Shown here piece by piece: positions 46,201-55,563 of a DNA stretch of 64,000 bases (position 1 is the stretch's first letter; every line of letters begins with the position of its first letter). The stretch covers positions 930,001 through 994,000 of the forward strand of contig NZ_JAAVUW010000001.1 in assembly GCF_018449605.1 (NCBI RefSeq), written 5' to 3'. The notes beneath the pieces were generated by a model. The model worked only from the letters and a program-made list of their open reading frames with translations. It searched no databases and was not told the DNA's origin. A program made the position numbers and the translations under genes. The stretch is from Luteibacter sp. dw_328. Its GTDB lineage: Bacteria; Pseudomonadota; Gammaproteobacteria; Xanthomonadales; Rhodanobacteraceae.

Positions 46201-49200
46201 GCCGCCATGGAAGCCGTGCTCAGCCTGCCCGACCTCGACGTGCGCGACGACTTCTTCGCCCTGGGCGGCCATTCGTTGCTCGCTGCGCAGCTCACGGCGC
46301 GACTCAACCGCGAGTTCGACGTCACGCTCTCCTTCCGCACCCTGTTCGACGCGCCCACCATCGAGCAGCTGGCCGCCGCCATCGGCTCGCAGGTGGCCAG
46401 CGGGACGGCACCCGCCGCCGCACCGATCGATCACCGCGCGCATCAGGACCAGGCGCCGCTCTCGCTCATGCAGCGTCGCCTGTGGGCACTCGAGCGCATG
46501 CATCCCGGTCGCGTCACCTACAACGCGCCGTCCGCGCACCGCCTTCGTGGTCGCCTCGACGAACATGCCTTCGACATGGCCTTCCAGGCCTTGATCCAGC
46601 GGCAGCCAAGCATGCGTACCGCGTTCCGCGACGTGGGCCAGGATATCGCGCAGGTCGTCTCATCGCAGCTGGAATACCCCTTGTTCCCTGCGGAGGATCT
46701 CTCGCACCTGCCCGCCGAAGAACGCGAAGCACGCCTGATGCACCGCCTGCAGGAGCTCACCGATACGCCCTTCGACCTGGGCAGCGCTCCGCTCTTCAGC
46801 GCTCGCATGTTTCGCCTGTCCGCAGACGAGCACGCGTTCTTCTTCATGCCGCACCACATCATCTGGGACGGCTGGTCGTTCGACATTCTCTACAACGAAC
46901 TGTCAGCGCTGTATCGCTCCTTCGTTGCCGGACTGCCCTCGCCGCTGGCTGCGCTACCTGTCACCTACGGCGATTTCGCCGAGTGGCATTCGCACTGGCT
47001 GGACTCTCCGGCCTTCCAGTCGCAGCTTGGCTTCTGGCGCGAGCGTCTTGCCCAGATGGGCGACGTGCGGGCATTGCCGACCGATCATCCGCGCCGTCCG
47101 GGCATGTCCGGGCTCGGTCGCACGGAGTGGATCCGCGTCACGCGTGAAGACACCGACGCGATGCACGACGTAGCCAGGCAGGCCGACGCCACGCTCAACA
47201 TGACCCTGCTCGCCCTGTACTACGCCATGCTGTCGAGCTCGGCGGGCCAGCACGAGCTGGTTGTCGGTACGCCGGTGCGCGGCCGCAACCAGACCGAAGT
47301 CGAATCGGTCATGGGCTACTTCAACAACCTGCTTCCGCTTCATGTGAGCGTGGACCCTGCGCTCTCCTTCCTCGAATTCGTGCGCCACGTGAAACGCACA
47401 GCGATCGAAGCCTTCGGTCACCCGGACGTGCCACTGGAATACCTGCAACGCGAACTGAAAGTCGGCCACGGCGCCAGCGCCACGCTCTACCAGGCCCTGT
47501 TCTCGTTCCAGGATGCACGCCAGCGCTCGGTGGACTGGGGCGGCCTTGCACATGAACAGATCCTGCTGTTCCAGAGTGCCGCGACCGAAGACCTCGGCCT
47601 GTGGTTCCTCGAAAGCCACAACGGCATGGTCGGCGGCGTCACCTATAACGCCGACCTGCTCCAGGCGAGCACGGCGCGCCTCATGCGCGAGCGTTACCTG
47701 GACATGATGAAGCGCGTCGCCGCCGATCCTTCCCTCTCGGTGGGTTCACTCACCGCGGCCACACCGGCCGAGCGCGAAAAGATGCGCGGCTGGAACGCCA
47801 CGGGTAGCGACGCCCATCTGCCGCTCGACCTCTACGCCATGGTAGAAGGCGGGGCGAAGCTCTCTCCGGATGCGGTGGCGATCATCCATGGACCGCGCAG
47901 CACCACCTACGTGGCGCTGCTGCGCCGGGCGCTACGCATGGCGACCCTGTTGCGCGACCGTGGCGCCCTGCCCGGTAGTGTGATCGGCCTCTGCGTCGAT
48001 CCGGGTGCCGACCGCCTTGCCGGCCTCCTCGCCATCGCGCATGCCGGCGGCACCGCCCTGCTCCTCGACCGCGCCGACCCCGCCGCGCGCCTGCGCGACA
48101 TCGTGGCCGACGCGCGGATGACCGTGATGATCGGCGACATGGCACTCGAAGCCACGCTGGACTGGCCACGTGCCTGCGCGCTGTGGCTCGACGCGGATCA
48201 TGCCGAAATCGAAGGCGTGCGCCTCGACGATGTCGTGGCAGGTGCTTCTCCTGAGCCCGATATGCCGGCCGTTGCGTTCCACGTTCCGGGTGCCGATGGC
48301 AACGCACGTGGTGCGGCCCTCTCGCATCGTTCCATAACCAATACAGTCGAAGGCCTGATCAAGGCACTCGACCTGCGCGCCGGTCAGCGCATCGGTGGCG
48401 ATGCCCTGGCTACCGATCCCCTGTCGATGATCGAGCCCCTGCTCGCCCTGGCCAGCGGTGCGACCTGGGTCGTGCAGGAGCCGCAGGACCTCGCGCGCGG
48501 TGAACTTGGCGCGCTCGACCGCTTCATCGCCACGCCGGAGACCTGGCACGCCTTGCTCGAGCAAGGCTGGGCCGGCGATCCACAGTTGCAGGCGGCGATC
48601 GTCAGCGGTACGCCCACACCGGAGATGGCCACCCATGTCGGCGAACGTACGGCCGGCCTGTGGACGCTGTTCGGCGATGCCCTGTCGGCACCCGTCGCCA
48701 CCTGTGGTCGCGTCGACCGCACCGTCGATGCCTTGCATGAGGGCCGCCCCCTGGCGAACAGTGAAGTCTGGATCCTCGACGACGATGGCGAACCGTCGCC
48801 GATCGGAGCGACTGGTGAGTTGGCCATCGCTGGCCGCGGCCTGGCGACAGCCTTCGGTACGCGGGCGCTCGCCGATCGCCAGCCGGGCGACGACCGCCTG
48901 GTCCGCACGGGCTATCGCGGTCGCTGGCTCGCCGACGGCATGGTGCAGGTGCTCGACCGTGACGACCGCCGCATTCGCCGGCACGGCCTCGACATCGAAC
49001 CCACCGCCATCGAAACCCTTCTGCTCGCCCAACCCGGTATCGTCCGGGCCCTGGCGGTACCTCGCATCGGTCACGCCGGCGATCACCACATCGACGCATA
49101 CGCCGTCGCCGCGCCGGGTTGCCAGCCGGACGCGGACGGCGTGCGCGCCGCACTCGCCGCCCACCTGCCGGCCTGGTCCATGCCGGCCAGCCTGACGCTG

Positions 49201-49584
49201 CTCGATGCCCTGCCGCTGCTGGCTACCGGTGAGCCGGACATCGCCGCGCTGCCGCTGCCGACCGAACAACAACCCGGGAACGGTACGTCGAGCAGCAACG
49301 AGCCCCGCACGGAAAGCGAGCGTCTGCTCGCCGCCGTGTGGCAGGAGCTGCTGGGCATGTGCCGGATCCGCACCAGCGACAACTTCTTCGATGTCGGTGG
49401 CCACTCGCTGCTCGCCGTCGACATGGCCATGCGCGTGCAGAAACTGACGGGCGTGCAACTCAACCTGCTCGACATCGCAAACGGCACGCTCGGCACGCTC
49501 GCCGCGGATCTCGCCCTGGCTCCGCCAGCGGCGCCGACCGCCTCGAAACGTGGCCTGTTCAGTCGTCTGCTCGGGCGCGGTTGA
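43210..49584 (+). CDS. NRPS: C-A-PCP-C-A*-PCP, second A domain degenerate
   Basis: 2124 residues. C1 (HHIVCDGW, ~157), A1 ([11 protein letters not shown] ~631, NGYGPTETT ~767, YRTGD ~855, NGKIDRKAL ~963), PCP1 (LGGHSLL ~1017), C2 (HHIIWDGW ~1215), then an A-like domain in which core motifs are lost: the P-loop reads [10 protein letters not shown] (~1692), the GPTE motif reads [13 protein letters not shown] reads RTGY, and the catalytic Lys region reads [11 protein letters not shown]2 keeps its Ser ([10 protein letters not shown] ~2062). No TE. A1 specificity residues by my alignment are DIMQVGGVYK, loosely glycine-like at best. It should extend the chain from the PKS and then hold or release it by an unknown route. 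25 bp before the GT2 gene. Confidence 0.93.
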   Translation: MTQNELAAATAVDYDPFAGAPLSRLVPTTEPQREVWLASRLEPEASLAYNEAVSINLKGLLDVPALEAALQAIVDRHEALRATFSSDGEGLFVAEHTTLPVAFHDLSLLAPFESDARIMGALHRIVTTPFDLEHGPLVRAELFRLAADRHLLTIAAHHIVCDGWSFGVIVNDLAALYAQRTGHGTSPADAGAFSNFALAEAAHAGTGAAREDEQYWLGRFAGLVPVLDLPTDHSRPRRRSFTSRREDRTLDPTEVTAIKRLGAAHGASFYATLLTAFAVLLRRIAGQDDIVIGMPSAGQAAEGHDTLVGHCVNVLPLRTQIDDTTTFAQLLGTVRTDLLDAFDHQRYTLGSLLARLSIARDPSRLPLVAVLFNLDAQLDESTVTFPGLRFDVEAIPRAYENFELFVNAVQVGGGLRLECQYNADLFDGATIQGWLDAYAMLLRQAAIDPTLEAVALPIVSDAVYRELAALQPAPTPFPELRLAHEFFEQQVDRAPERSAVRHADRSLNYAALESRSNRVANALRERGIGHGDLVGLSLARGLDMVAAVLGVLKSGAGYVPLDPTFPADRLAFMAEDAALAALVVDDNAPLAFPFDPTRVLALTSEEVVHASFERPERNRKAATPDSVAYVIFTSGSTGRPKGVRVPHRAAANFLTSMQRVPGIAPDDRLVAVTTLSFDIAFMELMLPLTSGAEIVVAGRDDVRDGGQLRRLIEEVDATMMQATPAGWRLLVDAGWKGRPAFRAVSGGEPLPVDLAEALLDRCGEVWNGYGPTETTVYSTYWRVSDPREGIYIGRPIANTTVHILDERGNHCPLGVPGEIHIGGAGVTLGYLDRPQLTAERFVPDPWAEAPDSRMYRTGDRGRWLANGMIEHLGRLDFQVKVRGYRIEPGEIESVLADTPEVGRAVVIAREDRPGDVRLVAYVVGRECATVSEDTLRSRLRSRLPDYMIPQHILMLDAIPLLPNGKIDRKALPPPIAHSVATPGERMAPRNDDERRVAAAMEAVLSLPDLDVRDDFFALGGHSLLAAQLTARLNREFDVTLSFRTLFDAPTIEQLAAAIGSQVASGTAPAAAPIDHRAHQDQAPLSLMQRRLWALERMHPGRVTYNAPSAHRLRGRLDEHAFDMAFQALIQRQPSMRTAFRDVGQDIAQVVSSQLEYPLFPAEDLSHLPAEEREARLMHRLQELTDTPFDLGSAPLFSARMFRLSADEHAFFFMPHHIIWDGWSFDILYNELSALYRSFVAGLPSPLAALPVTYGDFAEWHSHWLDSPAFQSQLGFWRERLAQMGDVRALPTDHPRRPGMSGLGRTEWIRVTREDTDAMHDVARQADATLNMTLLALYYAMLSSSAGQHELVVGTPVRGRNQTEVESVMGYFNNLLPLHVSVDPALSFLEFVRHVKRTAIEAFGHPDVPLEYLQRELKVGHGASATLYQALFSFQDARQRSVDWGGLAHEQILLFQSAATEDLGLWFLESHNGMVGGVTYNADLLQASTARLMRERYLDMMKRVAADPSLSVGSLTAATPAEREKMRGWNATGSDAHLPLDLYAMVEGGAKLSPDAVAIIHGPRSTTYVALLRRALRMATLLRDRGALPGSVIGLCVDPGADRLAGLLAIAHAGGTALLLDRADPAARLRDIVADARMTVMIGDMALEATLDWPRACALWLDADHAEIEGVRLDDVVAGASPEPDMPAVAFHVPGADGNARGAALSHRSITNTVEGLIKALDLRAGQRIGGDALATDPLSMIEPLLALASGATWVVQEPQDLARGELGALDRFIATPETWHALLEQGWAGDPQLQAAIVSGTPTPEMATHVGERTAGLWTLFGDALSAPVATCGRVDRTVDALHEGRPLANSEVWILDDDGEPSPIGATGELAIAGRGLATAFGTRALADRQPGDDRLVRTGYRGRWLADGMVQVLDRDDRRIRRHGLDIEPTAIETLLLAQPGIVRALAVPRIGHAGDHHIDAYAVAAPGCQPDADGVRAALAAHLPAWSMPASLTLLDALPLLATGEPDIAALPLPTEQQPGNGTSSSNEPRTESERLLAAVWQELLGMCRIRTSDNFFDVGGHSLLAVDMAMRVQKLTGVQLNLLDIANGTLGTLAADLALAPPAAPTASKRGLFSRLLGRG

Positions 49585-49609
49585 CACACACGGCACCGGG
49601 GGGAATGCC

Positions 49610-50743
49610 ATGATTTCGCACATTGCCTGGCTCGCCTGCTGGACATCGGCCCTGCTGCTTGTCCATGTCTTCGTCGGCTACCCCGTGTTGGTGTGGCTGC
49701 AGGCACGCCTGCGCCCGCAGCCGGTGGCACGACGGGCCATCCTGCCGACGGTGAGCATCGTGATCGCCGTGCACGACGGGGCCGGCTTCATCCGCGCCAA
49801 GCTGGCCAGCCTGCAGGCGTTGGACTATCCACCGGAACTCATCGACATCGTGGTCGCCTGCGACGGTTGCCACGACAACACCGTGACCACGGCGCGCCGC
49901 TCCACCGACGCGCGCCTGACTGTGCTGGATTATCCGAACCGCCGCGGCAAGGCCGCCTGCCTCAACGACGCTGTCGCTCTCACCCGCGGCGACGTGCTGC
50001 TCTTCACCGACGTGCGGCAGAAGCTCTCGCCCACCGCGTTGACCGAACTGGTCGCCAACCTTGCCGACCCCACTGTCGGCGCGGTGGGTGGTGAATTGCA
50101 CATGGAGAACGTCCGTACGGGGTTCGCCCAGGGCGTCGATTTCTACTGGCGCTACGAGAAAGGCATCCGTCACGCGGAGAGCCGCTCCGGGTCGACCATC
50201 GGCGTCAGCGGGGCGCTCTACGCGATGCGCCGCTCCCTGTTCCAACCGATCCCCCCAGGTACCGTCCTCGACGATGTGCTTGTCCCGATGCGCGTGGCCG
50301 CCCAGGGCAAGCGCGTGGTCTTCGAACCGCGCGCCATGGCCTGGGACCAGCCCTCCCAGGTGCCCGAAGACGAACGCCGCCGCAAGATCCGCACGCTGGC
50401 GGGCAACTACCAGTTAATCCAGCTCGCACCCTGGCTGCTCCTGCCCTGGCGCAATCCACTTTGGCTGCGCTTTGTCAGTCACAAGCTGCTCCGGCTGCTC
50501 GCGCCCTGGCTCATCCTCACACTCACGGTGAGTACCGGGGTGTTGTTCACCCGGCACCCGATGTATGCCTTCGCCTTCTGCTGTCTCGTCGCCGGTGCGC
50601 TGATGGTCGGCCTCGCACGCCTGCGCCCCGCACTCGGCCGCCTGCTTCCCCTGCGAATCGCCGTGGCGTTCTTCTACCTCAACCTCTTCGCGGCGCAGGC
50701 CTTGCTGGCCTTCGCACGCAATCGAAGGCTGCACTTATGGTGA
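49610..50743 (+). CDS. Membrane glycosyltransferase family 2
   Basis: 377 residues. One N-terminal helix, a GT-A domain (VSIVIAVHDGAGFIRAKL near 50, VVACDGCHDNT, FTDVRQ as the DxD-like site, GVSGALYAMRRSL, DDVLVPMRVAAQGKRV) and about three C-terminal transmembrane helices (from ~300). The architecture is that of processive or single-addition GT2 enzymes of exopolysaccharide loci, acting at the cytoplasmic face on UDP-sugars. First glycan gene after the two megasynthase genes in the operon. Overlaps the next gene by 7 bp. Confidence 0.9.
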   Translation: MISHIAWLACWTSALLLVHVFVGYPVLVWLQARLRPQPVARRAILPTVSIVIAVHDGAGFIRAKLASLQALDYPPELIDIVVACDGCHDNTVTTARRSTDARLTVLDYPNRRGKAACLNDAVALTRGDVLLFTDVRQKLSPTALTELVANLADPTVGAVGGELHMENVRTGFAQGVDFYWRYEKGIRHAESRSGSTIGVSGALYAMRRSLFQPIPPGTVLDDVLVPMRVAAQGKRVVFEPRAMAWDQPSQVPEDERRRKIRTLAGNYQLIQLAPWLLLPWRNPLWLRFVSHKLLRLLAPWLILTLTVSTGVLFTRHPMYAFAFCCLVAGALMVGLARLRPALGRLLPLRIAVAFFYLNLFAAQALLAFARNRRLHLW

Positions 50744-51843
50744 TCGATATGAACGGTGGCGCTCCAGGCATCCGTGGCCGTCTCGGTGAACTCTGCTATT
50801 CCAGCGGCCTGCTGCATTCGCTGCAGCGGGTGCGTGCCTGGTGGCAGCGTGACCTGCGCATCCTCGCCTATCACCGCATCATGCCGCTGCCCGATCCGGA
50901 TACCTACGAATTCGACCTCGAACTGATCAGCACGCCGCCGGACCAGTTTCGCGAGCAGATGCTGCGCCTGCGCAAGTACTTCCGGCCCATGCGCCTGACG
51001 GACATCGTCGCGGCGCTGGATGCCGGCGAAGCACTGCCGCCGGACACGGTCGCCGTGACCTTCGACGACGGCTACGACGACAACTACCGCATTGCCGCGC
51101 CGATCCTCGACGAGCTGGGCGTGCCGGCCACCTTCTTCGTCTCCACCGGACATATCGACAGCGGCAAGCCGTATGCGTACGACTGGCTGGTCCATATGAT
51201 CCTGACCACCAGCGCACCTCGCCTGGTGCTGCCGGAGCTTCAGATCGATGTTCCGCTTCCGCCCGACCGCGCTTCACGGCGACGCATCGCCGGCAGCATC
51301 CTGCTGAAGATGAAATGGCTGGATGCACTGGGCCAGAGCGCCATGACCGACCGCCTCGAGTCCGAGTGGAACATGCCCTCGGCCCACGCCCGGCCGGTGG
51401 ACTGTCGCCCGATGACCTGGAACCAGGTGCGCGAGATGGAAGCCGCCGGCCTCGAGTTCGGCTCCCACGGTGTGCACCATCGCATGCTCGCCCGGTTACC
51501 ACCGGACGAGATGGAGCGCGAGATTCGCGAGTCGAAAGCCACGCTCGACCGCGAGCTTCGCAACCCGTCGATCCTCATGTCCTACCCCGTCGGTGGCGAC
51601 CGTGCATACAACGACGCGGTGATCGCGGCGACCCGCAACGCGGGGTTCAAGCTGGCCTGCAGCTACATCTGCGGGACCAATGCCGAGCCCTCCGAGAATC
51701 GCTACTCTCTCTACCGCCTTCCGGTAGAAAGCAACATGGGCCCCGGCTGGTTCGCCGCCATGCTCGCCCTGCCGCAGCTGATGAGCTATCCCACGCCCGC
51801 GCATGAGGCGAATGGCCCCAAGGAACAGGCATGTTCCCTCTGA
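50737..51843 (+). CDS. Polysaccharide deacetylase (CE4, NodB-like)
   Basis: 368 residues. After a helical N-terminal part, LRILAYHRIMP and the metal-site motif TFDDGYDDN (about residue 108) mark a CE4 domain; GSHGVHHRML carries the HxxxH-type histidines and MSYPVGGDR the conserved active-site loop. These enzymes remove N-acetyl groups from sugars such as GlcNAc. No signal peptide is clear, so it may act in the cytosol on lipid-linked oligosaccharides. Start ATG overlaps the GT2 stop; a second ATG lies 12 bp downstream. Overlaps the ligase gene by 13 bp. Confidence 0.9.
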   Translation: MVIDMNGGAPGIRGRLGELCYSSGLLHSLQRVRAWWQRDLRILAYHRIMPLPDPDTYEFDLELISTPPDQFREQMLRLRKYFRPMRLTDIVAALDAGEALPPDTVAVTFDDGYDDNYRIAAPILDELGVPATFFVSTGHIDSGKPYAYDWLVHMILTTSAPRLVLPELQIDVPLPPDRASRRRIAGSILLKMKWLDALGQSAMTDRLESEWNMPSAHARPVDCRPMTWNQVREMEAAGLEFGSHGVHHRMLARLPPDEMEREIRESKATLDRELRNPSILMSYPVGGDRAYNDAVIAATRNAGFKLACSYICGTNAEPSENRYSLYRLPVESNMGPGWFAAMLALPQLMSYPTPAHEANGPKEQACSL

Positions 51844-53093
51844 TCCTCCTCTACGTGGTACTCACGATCATCCGGCCGCAGGACTACCTGCCCGGGCTGG
51901 AGAACGTGCCCGTTCTTCCCGTCGTGCTTTTGCTCGCCTTTGCGTCATGGCTGTTCTCGAACACGAAGACGTTCGCCGCGCCGCAGTTCCTCATTCTTCC
52001 CGCCTTCCTGCTCATCCTGATGATCTCCGAAGTCACCAACGGATGGACCGGCGGCGCGATCGATGAACTCGCGCGCTTCGGTCCGGTCGTGATTGCCTTC
52101 TTTGTCTTCGGCGCAGCCTGCAACACGCAAAAGCGCGTCCGCGTTGCCATGGGCGTATTCGTCACCTGTGCCGCCGTGCTCGCCCTGCACGGCGTCGAAC
52201 AGTCGCGACTGGGTACGGGCTGGACCGGCATCCCACTGAGCGAAGGTGGACGCATCCAGTACGTCGGCATCTTCAACGACCCGAACGACCTCGGCCTGCT
52301 GTTCGCCGCCTGCCTGCCCATGTCGGTCTTTCTCGGCCGTCGCGGCACCGGGATGATGCGCCCCGTCTGGCTGGGGTGCGCCATGCTCCTGCTTTACGGC
52401 ATCGTCCTGACCAACTCGCGCGGCGCCCTGCTCGCCGTGCTCATCATCGCCGGCTGCTACGTCTGGTATCGCAAGGGTATCGTGGTGGCGGGCATCCTCG
52501 GCGTGGTCGGCCTGACCGCCATGAAGCTTGTCTCCTCGCGCATGGACGAGCTCGACGCGGGTGAGGAATCCGCAGCCGGGCGTGTCGATGCCTGGTATGC
52601 CGGCCTCGAGATGTTCCGCGACAACCCGGCTTTCGGCGTGGGCGCCGGCAACTTCACCGAATACAACGAGCTCACCGCGCACAACTCGTTCGTGCTGGTC
52701 CTGGCCGAAACCGGCTTCGTCGGATTCGTGCTCTGGCTCGCTTTCGTCGGCTACGGCTTCTGGATGATGCTCACTATCCTCCGCCACGTGCGCGTCCCCG
52801 GCACGGACCCCAGGGTCGAAGCGGAGTGGATGATGGAAAAACAGATCGCACTCACCCTGCTGCTTTCGCTGTGCGGCCTGTTCGCCGCCGCCTTCTTCCT
52901 CAGCCGCAGCTACATGGTGGTGCTGTACCTGATCGCCGCCATGGTCGCGGGCCACTACATCGGCGCACGCAAGCGCTGGCCGGAACTGCCCTTCTTTCGT
53001 CTCTCCGACGGTGGATGGCGCTGGGTACCCGCCGCCGCAGGTAGCGTCGCCGCCCTCTTCGTTCTCGTCGCCGTGCTGCTGAGAACCGTATGA
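51831..53093 (+). CDS. O-antigen ligase / Wzy-like polytopic protein
   Basis: 420 residues with about eleven transmembrane helices and the large periplasmic loop of Wzy_C/WaaL proteins. Family signatures are VLTIIRPQDYLPG at the N-terminus, GIFNDPNDLGLLFA, LTNSRGALLAVLI and TAHNSFVLVLAETGFVGF. The start IRPQDY resembles the exosortase-associated putative O-glycosylation ligases (TIGR03097). It could polymerise repeat units or ligate glycan to an acceptor in the periplasm; the sequence alone does not separate the two. Overlaps the CapK-like gene by 4 bp. Confidence 0.9.
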   Translation: MFPLILLYVVLTIIRPQDYLPGLENVPVLPVVLLLAFASWLFSNTKTFAAPQFLILPAFLLILMISEVTNGWTGGAIDELARFGPVVIAFFVFGAACNTQKRVRVAMGVFVTCAAVLALHGVEQSRLGTGWTGIPLSEGGRIQYVGIFNDPNDLGLLFAACLPMSVFLGRRGTGMMRPVWLGCAMLLLYGIVLTNSRGALLAVLIIAGCYVWYRKGIVVAGILGVVGLTAMKLVSSRMDELDAGEESAAGRVDAWYAGLEMFRDNPAFGVGAGNFTEYNELTAHNSFVLVLAETGFVGFVLWLAFVGYGFWMMLTILRHVRVPGTDPRVEAEWMMEKQIALTLLLSLCGLFAAAFFLSRSYMVVLYLIAAMVAGHYIGARKRWPELPFFRLSDGGWRWVPAAAGSVAALFVLVAVLLRTV

Positions 53094-54448
53094 GCTTCTA
53101 CGAATCCGCCCTGCGTAACGTCATCTGGCCCGCCTACGAAGGCGGCTTGCGTCGACGTGGCACGCCGCGACATATGCGACGTTACGAGAGCGACCAGTGG
53201 CTCAGCCGCGAAGCGATCGAAGCGCTCCAGTTCGAGCGCCTGCAGGCGTTGCTCGACTGGTGCTACCGCGAGGTACCGTTTTACCGCGAGCACTGGACGG
53301 CGCTGGGCATCGTACCGCGTGACATCCGGAGCGTGGCCGACTTCGCGCAGTTGCCGGTGCTGACGAAAGCCGACATCCGCAACCATGCCGACGACCTGAA
53401 AGCTCCTTCGCTGAAAGCCGGCCTCGGCTACAAGGCCACCGGCGGATCGACCGGCGAACCGCTGCGCTTTGGCTTCACCCGCGAGAGCAACGACCGCCGC
53501 GTCGCCGTGATGTGGCGTGGCTATCGATGGGCGGGTTCACGCATGGGCCGACGCACGCTCTTTCTCTGGGGCGGGCCCGTGGGTAACCCCAGCGCGAGTC
53601 ATCAGCTGAAGGACCGCCTCTACAACACCGTGTTCGCACGGAAGCTGCTCGACAGCTTCCGCATGAGCGAATCGAACCTCGCCGACTATGCCGACGCGAT
53701 CGACGCCTACCGTCCCGACGTCATCGTCGGTTATGTGGGCCCGCTGGTGCGCCTCGCCGAGTGGCTGCTGGCGAACAACCGCCGCGTGGCTTCCCCCGCG
53801 TCGATCATCGGTGCGGCAGAGGCCCTGCACCCGTTCCAGCGGCAGATCATCGAGCGCGCCTTCGGCGCGCCGGCCTTCAACACCTATGGCTGCCGCGAAT
53901 TCATGCTGATCGCTTCGGAGTGCGAGCACCGCGACGGCCTGCACGTCAACGCGGACCATCTCGTGGTCGAGACACTGGATGCCTATGGCAAGCCGACAAC
54001 GACGGGCAGCGGCGAGATCGCCATCACCGACCTCTACAACTACGGCATGCCATTCATTCGCTACGTCAATGGCGACATGGCCACCCACGCCGACGGCAAA
54101 CCCTGCGCCTGCGGTCGCGGGCTGCCCAGGCTGGCATCGGTGGACGGACGCAAGCTCGACGCCATTCGTACACCCGCAGGCCACGTCCTGCCGGGAGAAT
54201 TCTTCCCGCACATGCTCAAGGACGTGCCGGGCCTGACACGCTTTCAGCTGGTACAGCGCCGCCTCGATCGGCTCGACCTGTCGATCGTGCGTGGCGATGC
54301 ATTCAACGACGCATCGCTCGATTACATCCGCCATGAAGTCGCCAAGGTACTCGGTGAGAGCGCCGAGCTGCACTGCCACTTCGTCGACGATATCCCGCTG
54401 ACCCGCAGTGGCAAGCTGCGCGTCACCGTCTCGGAGCTGACTGAGTGA
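53090..54448 (+). CDS. CapK-like adenylate-forming enzyme (phenylacetate-CoA ligase family)
   Basis: 452 residues of the PaaK/CapK branch of the ANL superfamily. Its P-loop-like motif is KATGGSTGEPLRFG (about residue 110); other signatures are IIGAAEALHPFQRQII, FNTYGCREFMLIASECEH, and YVNGDMATHADGKPCACGRG with paired cysteines. CapK homologs are common in capsule and EPS loci, but their reaction is not well defined; activation of a carboxylic acid for transfer is likely. In this operon it could activate a group for the glycan or work with the NRPS whose second A domain is dead; both are inference. Confidence 0.88.
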   Translation: MSFYESALRNVIWPAYEGGLRRRGTPRHMRRYESDQWLSREAIEALQFERLQALLDWCYREVPFYREHWTALGIVPRDIRSVADFAQLPVLTKADIRNHADDLKAPSLKAGLGYKATGGSTGEPLRFGFTRESNDRRVAVMWRGYRWAGSRMGRRTLFLWGGPVGNPSASHQLKDRLYNTVFARKLLDSFRMSESNLADYADAIDAYRPDVIVGYVGPLVRLAEWLLANNRRVASPASIIGAAEALHPFQRQIIERAFGAPAFNTYGCREFMLIASECEHRDGLHVNADHLVVETLDAYGKPTTTGSGEIAITDLYNYGMPFIRYVNGDMATHADGKPCACGRGLPRLASVDGRKLDAIRTPAGHVLPGEFFPHMLKDVPGLTRFQLVQRRLDRLDLSIVRGDAFNDASLDYIRHEVAKVLGESAELHCHFVDDIPLTRSGKLRVTVSELTE

Positions 54449-55563
54449 ACATCACCCACTTCGTCGAGAACCTCAATCGCGGCGGCCTGGAGCGGATGGT
54501 GCTCGATCTGGTCACGGAACAACGGCGCCTCGGTCACAAGGTGCAGGTGGTCTGCCTGTTCGAGCGCGGCTCGCTCGCCGGCGAACTGGACGGCCTAGGC
54601 ATCCCGGTGCACGCCTGCCACAAACAGCCCGGCTTCGACCTTCGCGCCGTTGGCCGCGCCCGCGCTCACATTGCCGCGCACCACACCGAAGTGCTGCATA
54701 CACACAATGCGGTGGCGCACTACCAGGCCGTGCTCGCCTCGGCCGGCATGGGCATCCGCCAGGTGGTCAATACACGTCACGGCATGGGCGGACAGCAGAA
54801 ACCCAGTCGCCGCGAATGGCTGTTCCGTCGCGCCATGAAAGCGACCGATGCCGTGGTGGCCGTCTGCGAGGCCGCGCGCCGCGATGCGGTGCACCGCGGC
54901 ATCGTACCGGCGGCGAAGGCTTGCGTGGTACCCAACGGTATCGTGCTTGGCGGCTTCGATCTGGCCTCGGACACGATGCACGAGCGGCTCACGCGCATGC
55001 TCAACATCCCCACGGGCACGCGCATCATCGGCACGGTGGGCCGGCTCAACTGGGCCAAGGACCAGGCCAGCCTCATCCGCGCCTTCCGTGAGGTGCACCA
55101 GAGCCGCCCGGATACCGCTCTCGTCCTGGTCGGCGATGGCGAGCTGCGCGAGACCCTGCGTGCCTGCGCCTTCGATGAGGGCGTGGCCGGCGCCGTGCAT
55201 TTCCTCGGCGACCGCAACGACGTACGCCAGTTGCTGCAGGGTTTCGACCTGTTCGTACTCTCGTCGATCACGGAGGGCTACTCGATGGCCCTGCTCGAGG
55301 CCTGCGCGACCGGCCTGCCGATCATCGCCACGGACGTCGGTGGCAATGCAGAGATCGTTCGCGACGACGCCACCGGACGACTGGTCCCCGCGGCCGATGC
55401 ACCCGCCCTGGCCAACGGCATTCTCGGCCTGCTCCACGAATCCCAGCGCGCCGCGTCGTTCGGCCGTGCGGCGCGTCAGTGGGTGGAAACCCATGGCTCG
55501 CTCGAAGCCATGGCGACGCGGTATGGAAAGCTCTACTTTGGCGACATGGAGGCGGTCTCATGA
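54445..55563 (+). CDS. GT4 glycosyltransferase (TIGR03088-like)
   Basis: 372 residues, GT-B fold. The GTG start (overlapping the previous stop by 4 bp) gives NITHFVENLNRGGLERMVLD, close to the EPS-associated Stp2/TIGR03088 transferases. The donor site is SSITEGYSMALLEACATGLP with the Ex7E motif, and IIGTVGRLNWAKDQ opens the C-terminal domain. It transfers a sugar from a nucleotide donor to the growing lipid-linked glycan on the cytosolic side. Sugar specificity is not predictable. Confidence 0.9.
   Translation: MNITHFVENLNRGGLERMVLDLVTEQRRLGHKVQVVCLFERGSLAGELDGLGIPVHACHKQPGFDLRAVGRARAHIAAHHTEVLHTHNAVAHYQAVLASAGMGIRQVVNTRHGMGGQQKPSRREWLFRRAMKATDAVVAVCEAARRDAVHRGIVPAAKACVVPNGIVLGGFDLASDTMHERLTRMLNIPTGTRIIGTVGRLNWAKDQASLIRAFREVHQSRPDTALVLVGDGELRETLRACAFDEGVAGAVHFLGDRNDVRQLLQGFDLFVLSSITEGYSMALLEACATGLPIIATDVGGNAEIVRDDATGRLVPAADAPALANGILGLLHESQRAASFGRAARQWVETHGSLEAMATRYGKLYFGDMEAVS

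Noticed and set aside
47932-49623. 563-codon minus-strand frame opposite the NRPS
   Set aside because: Shadow of the degenerate A domain region; no recognisable protein features.
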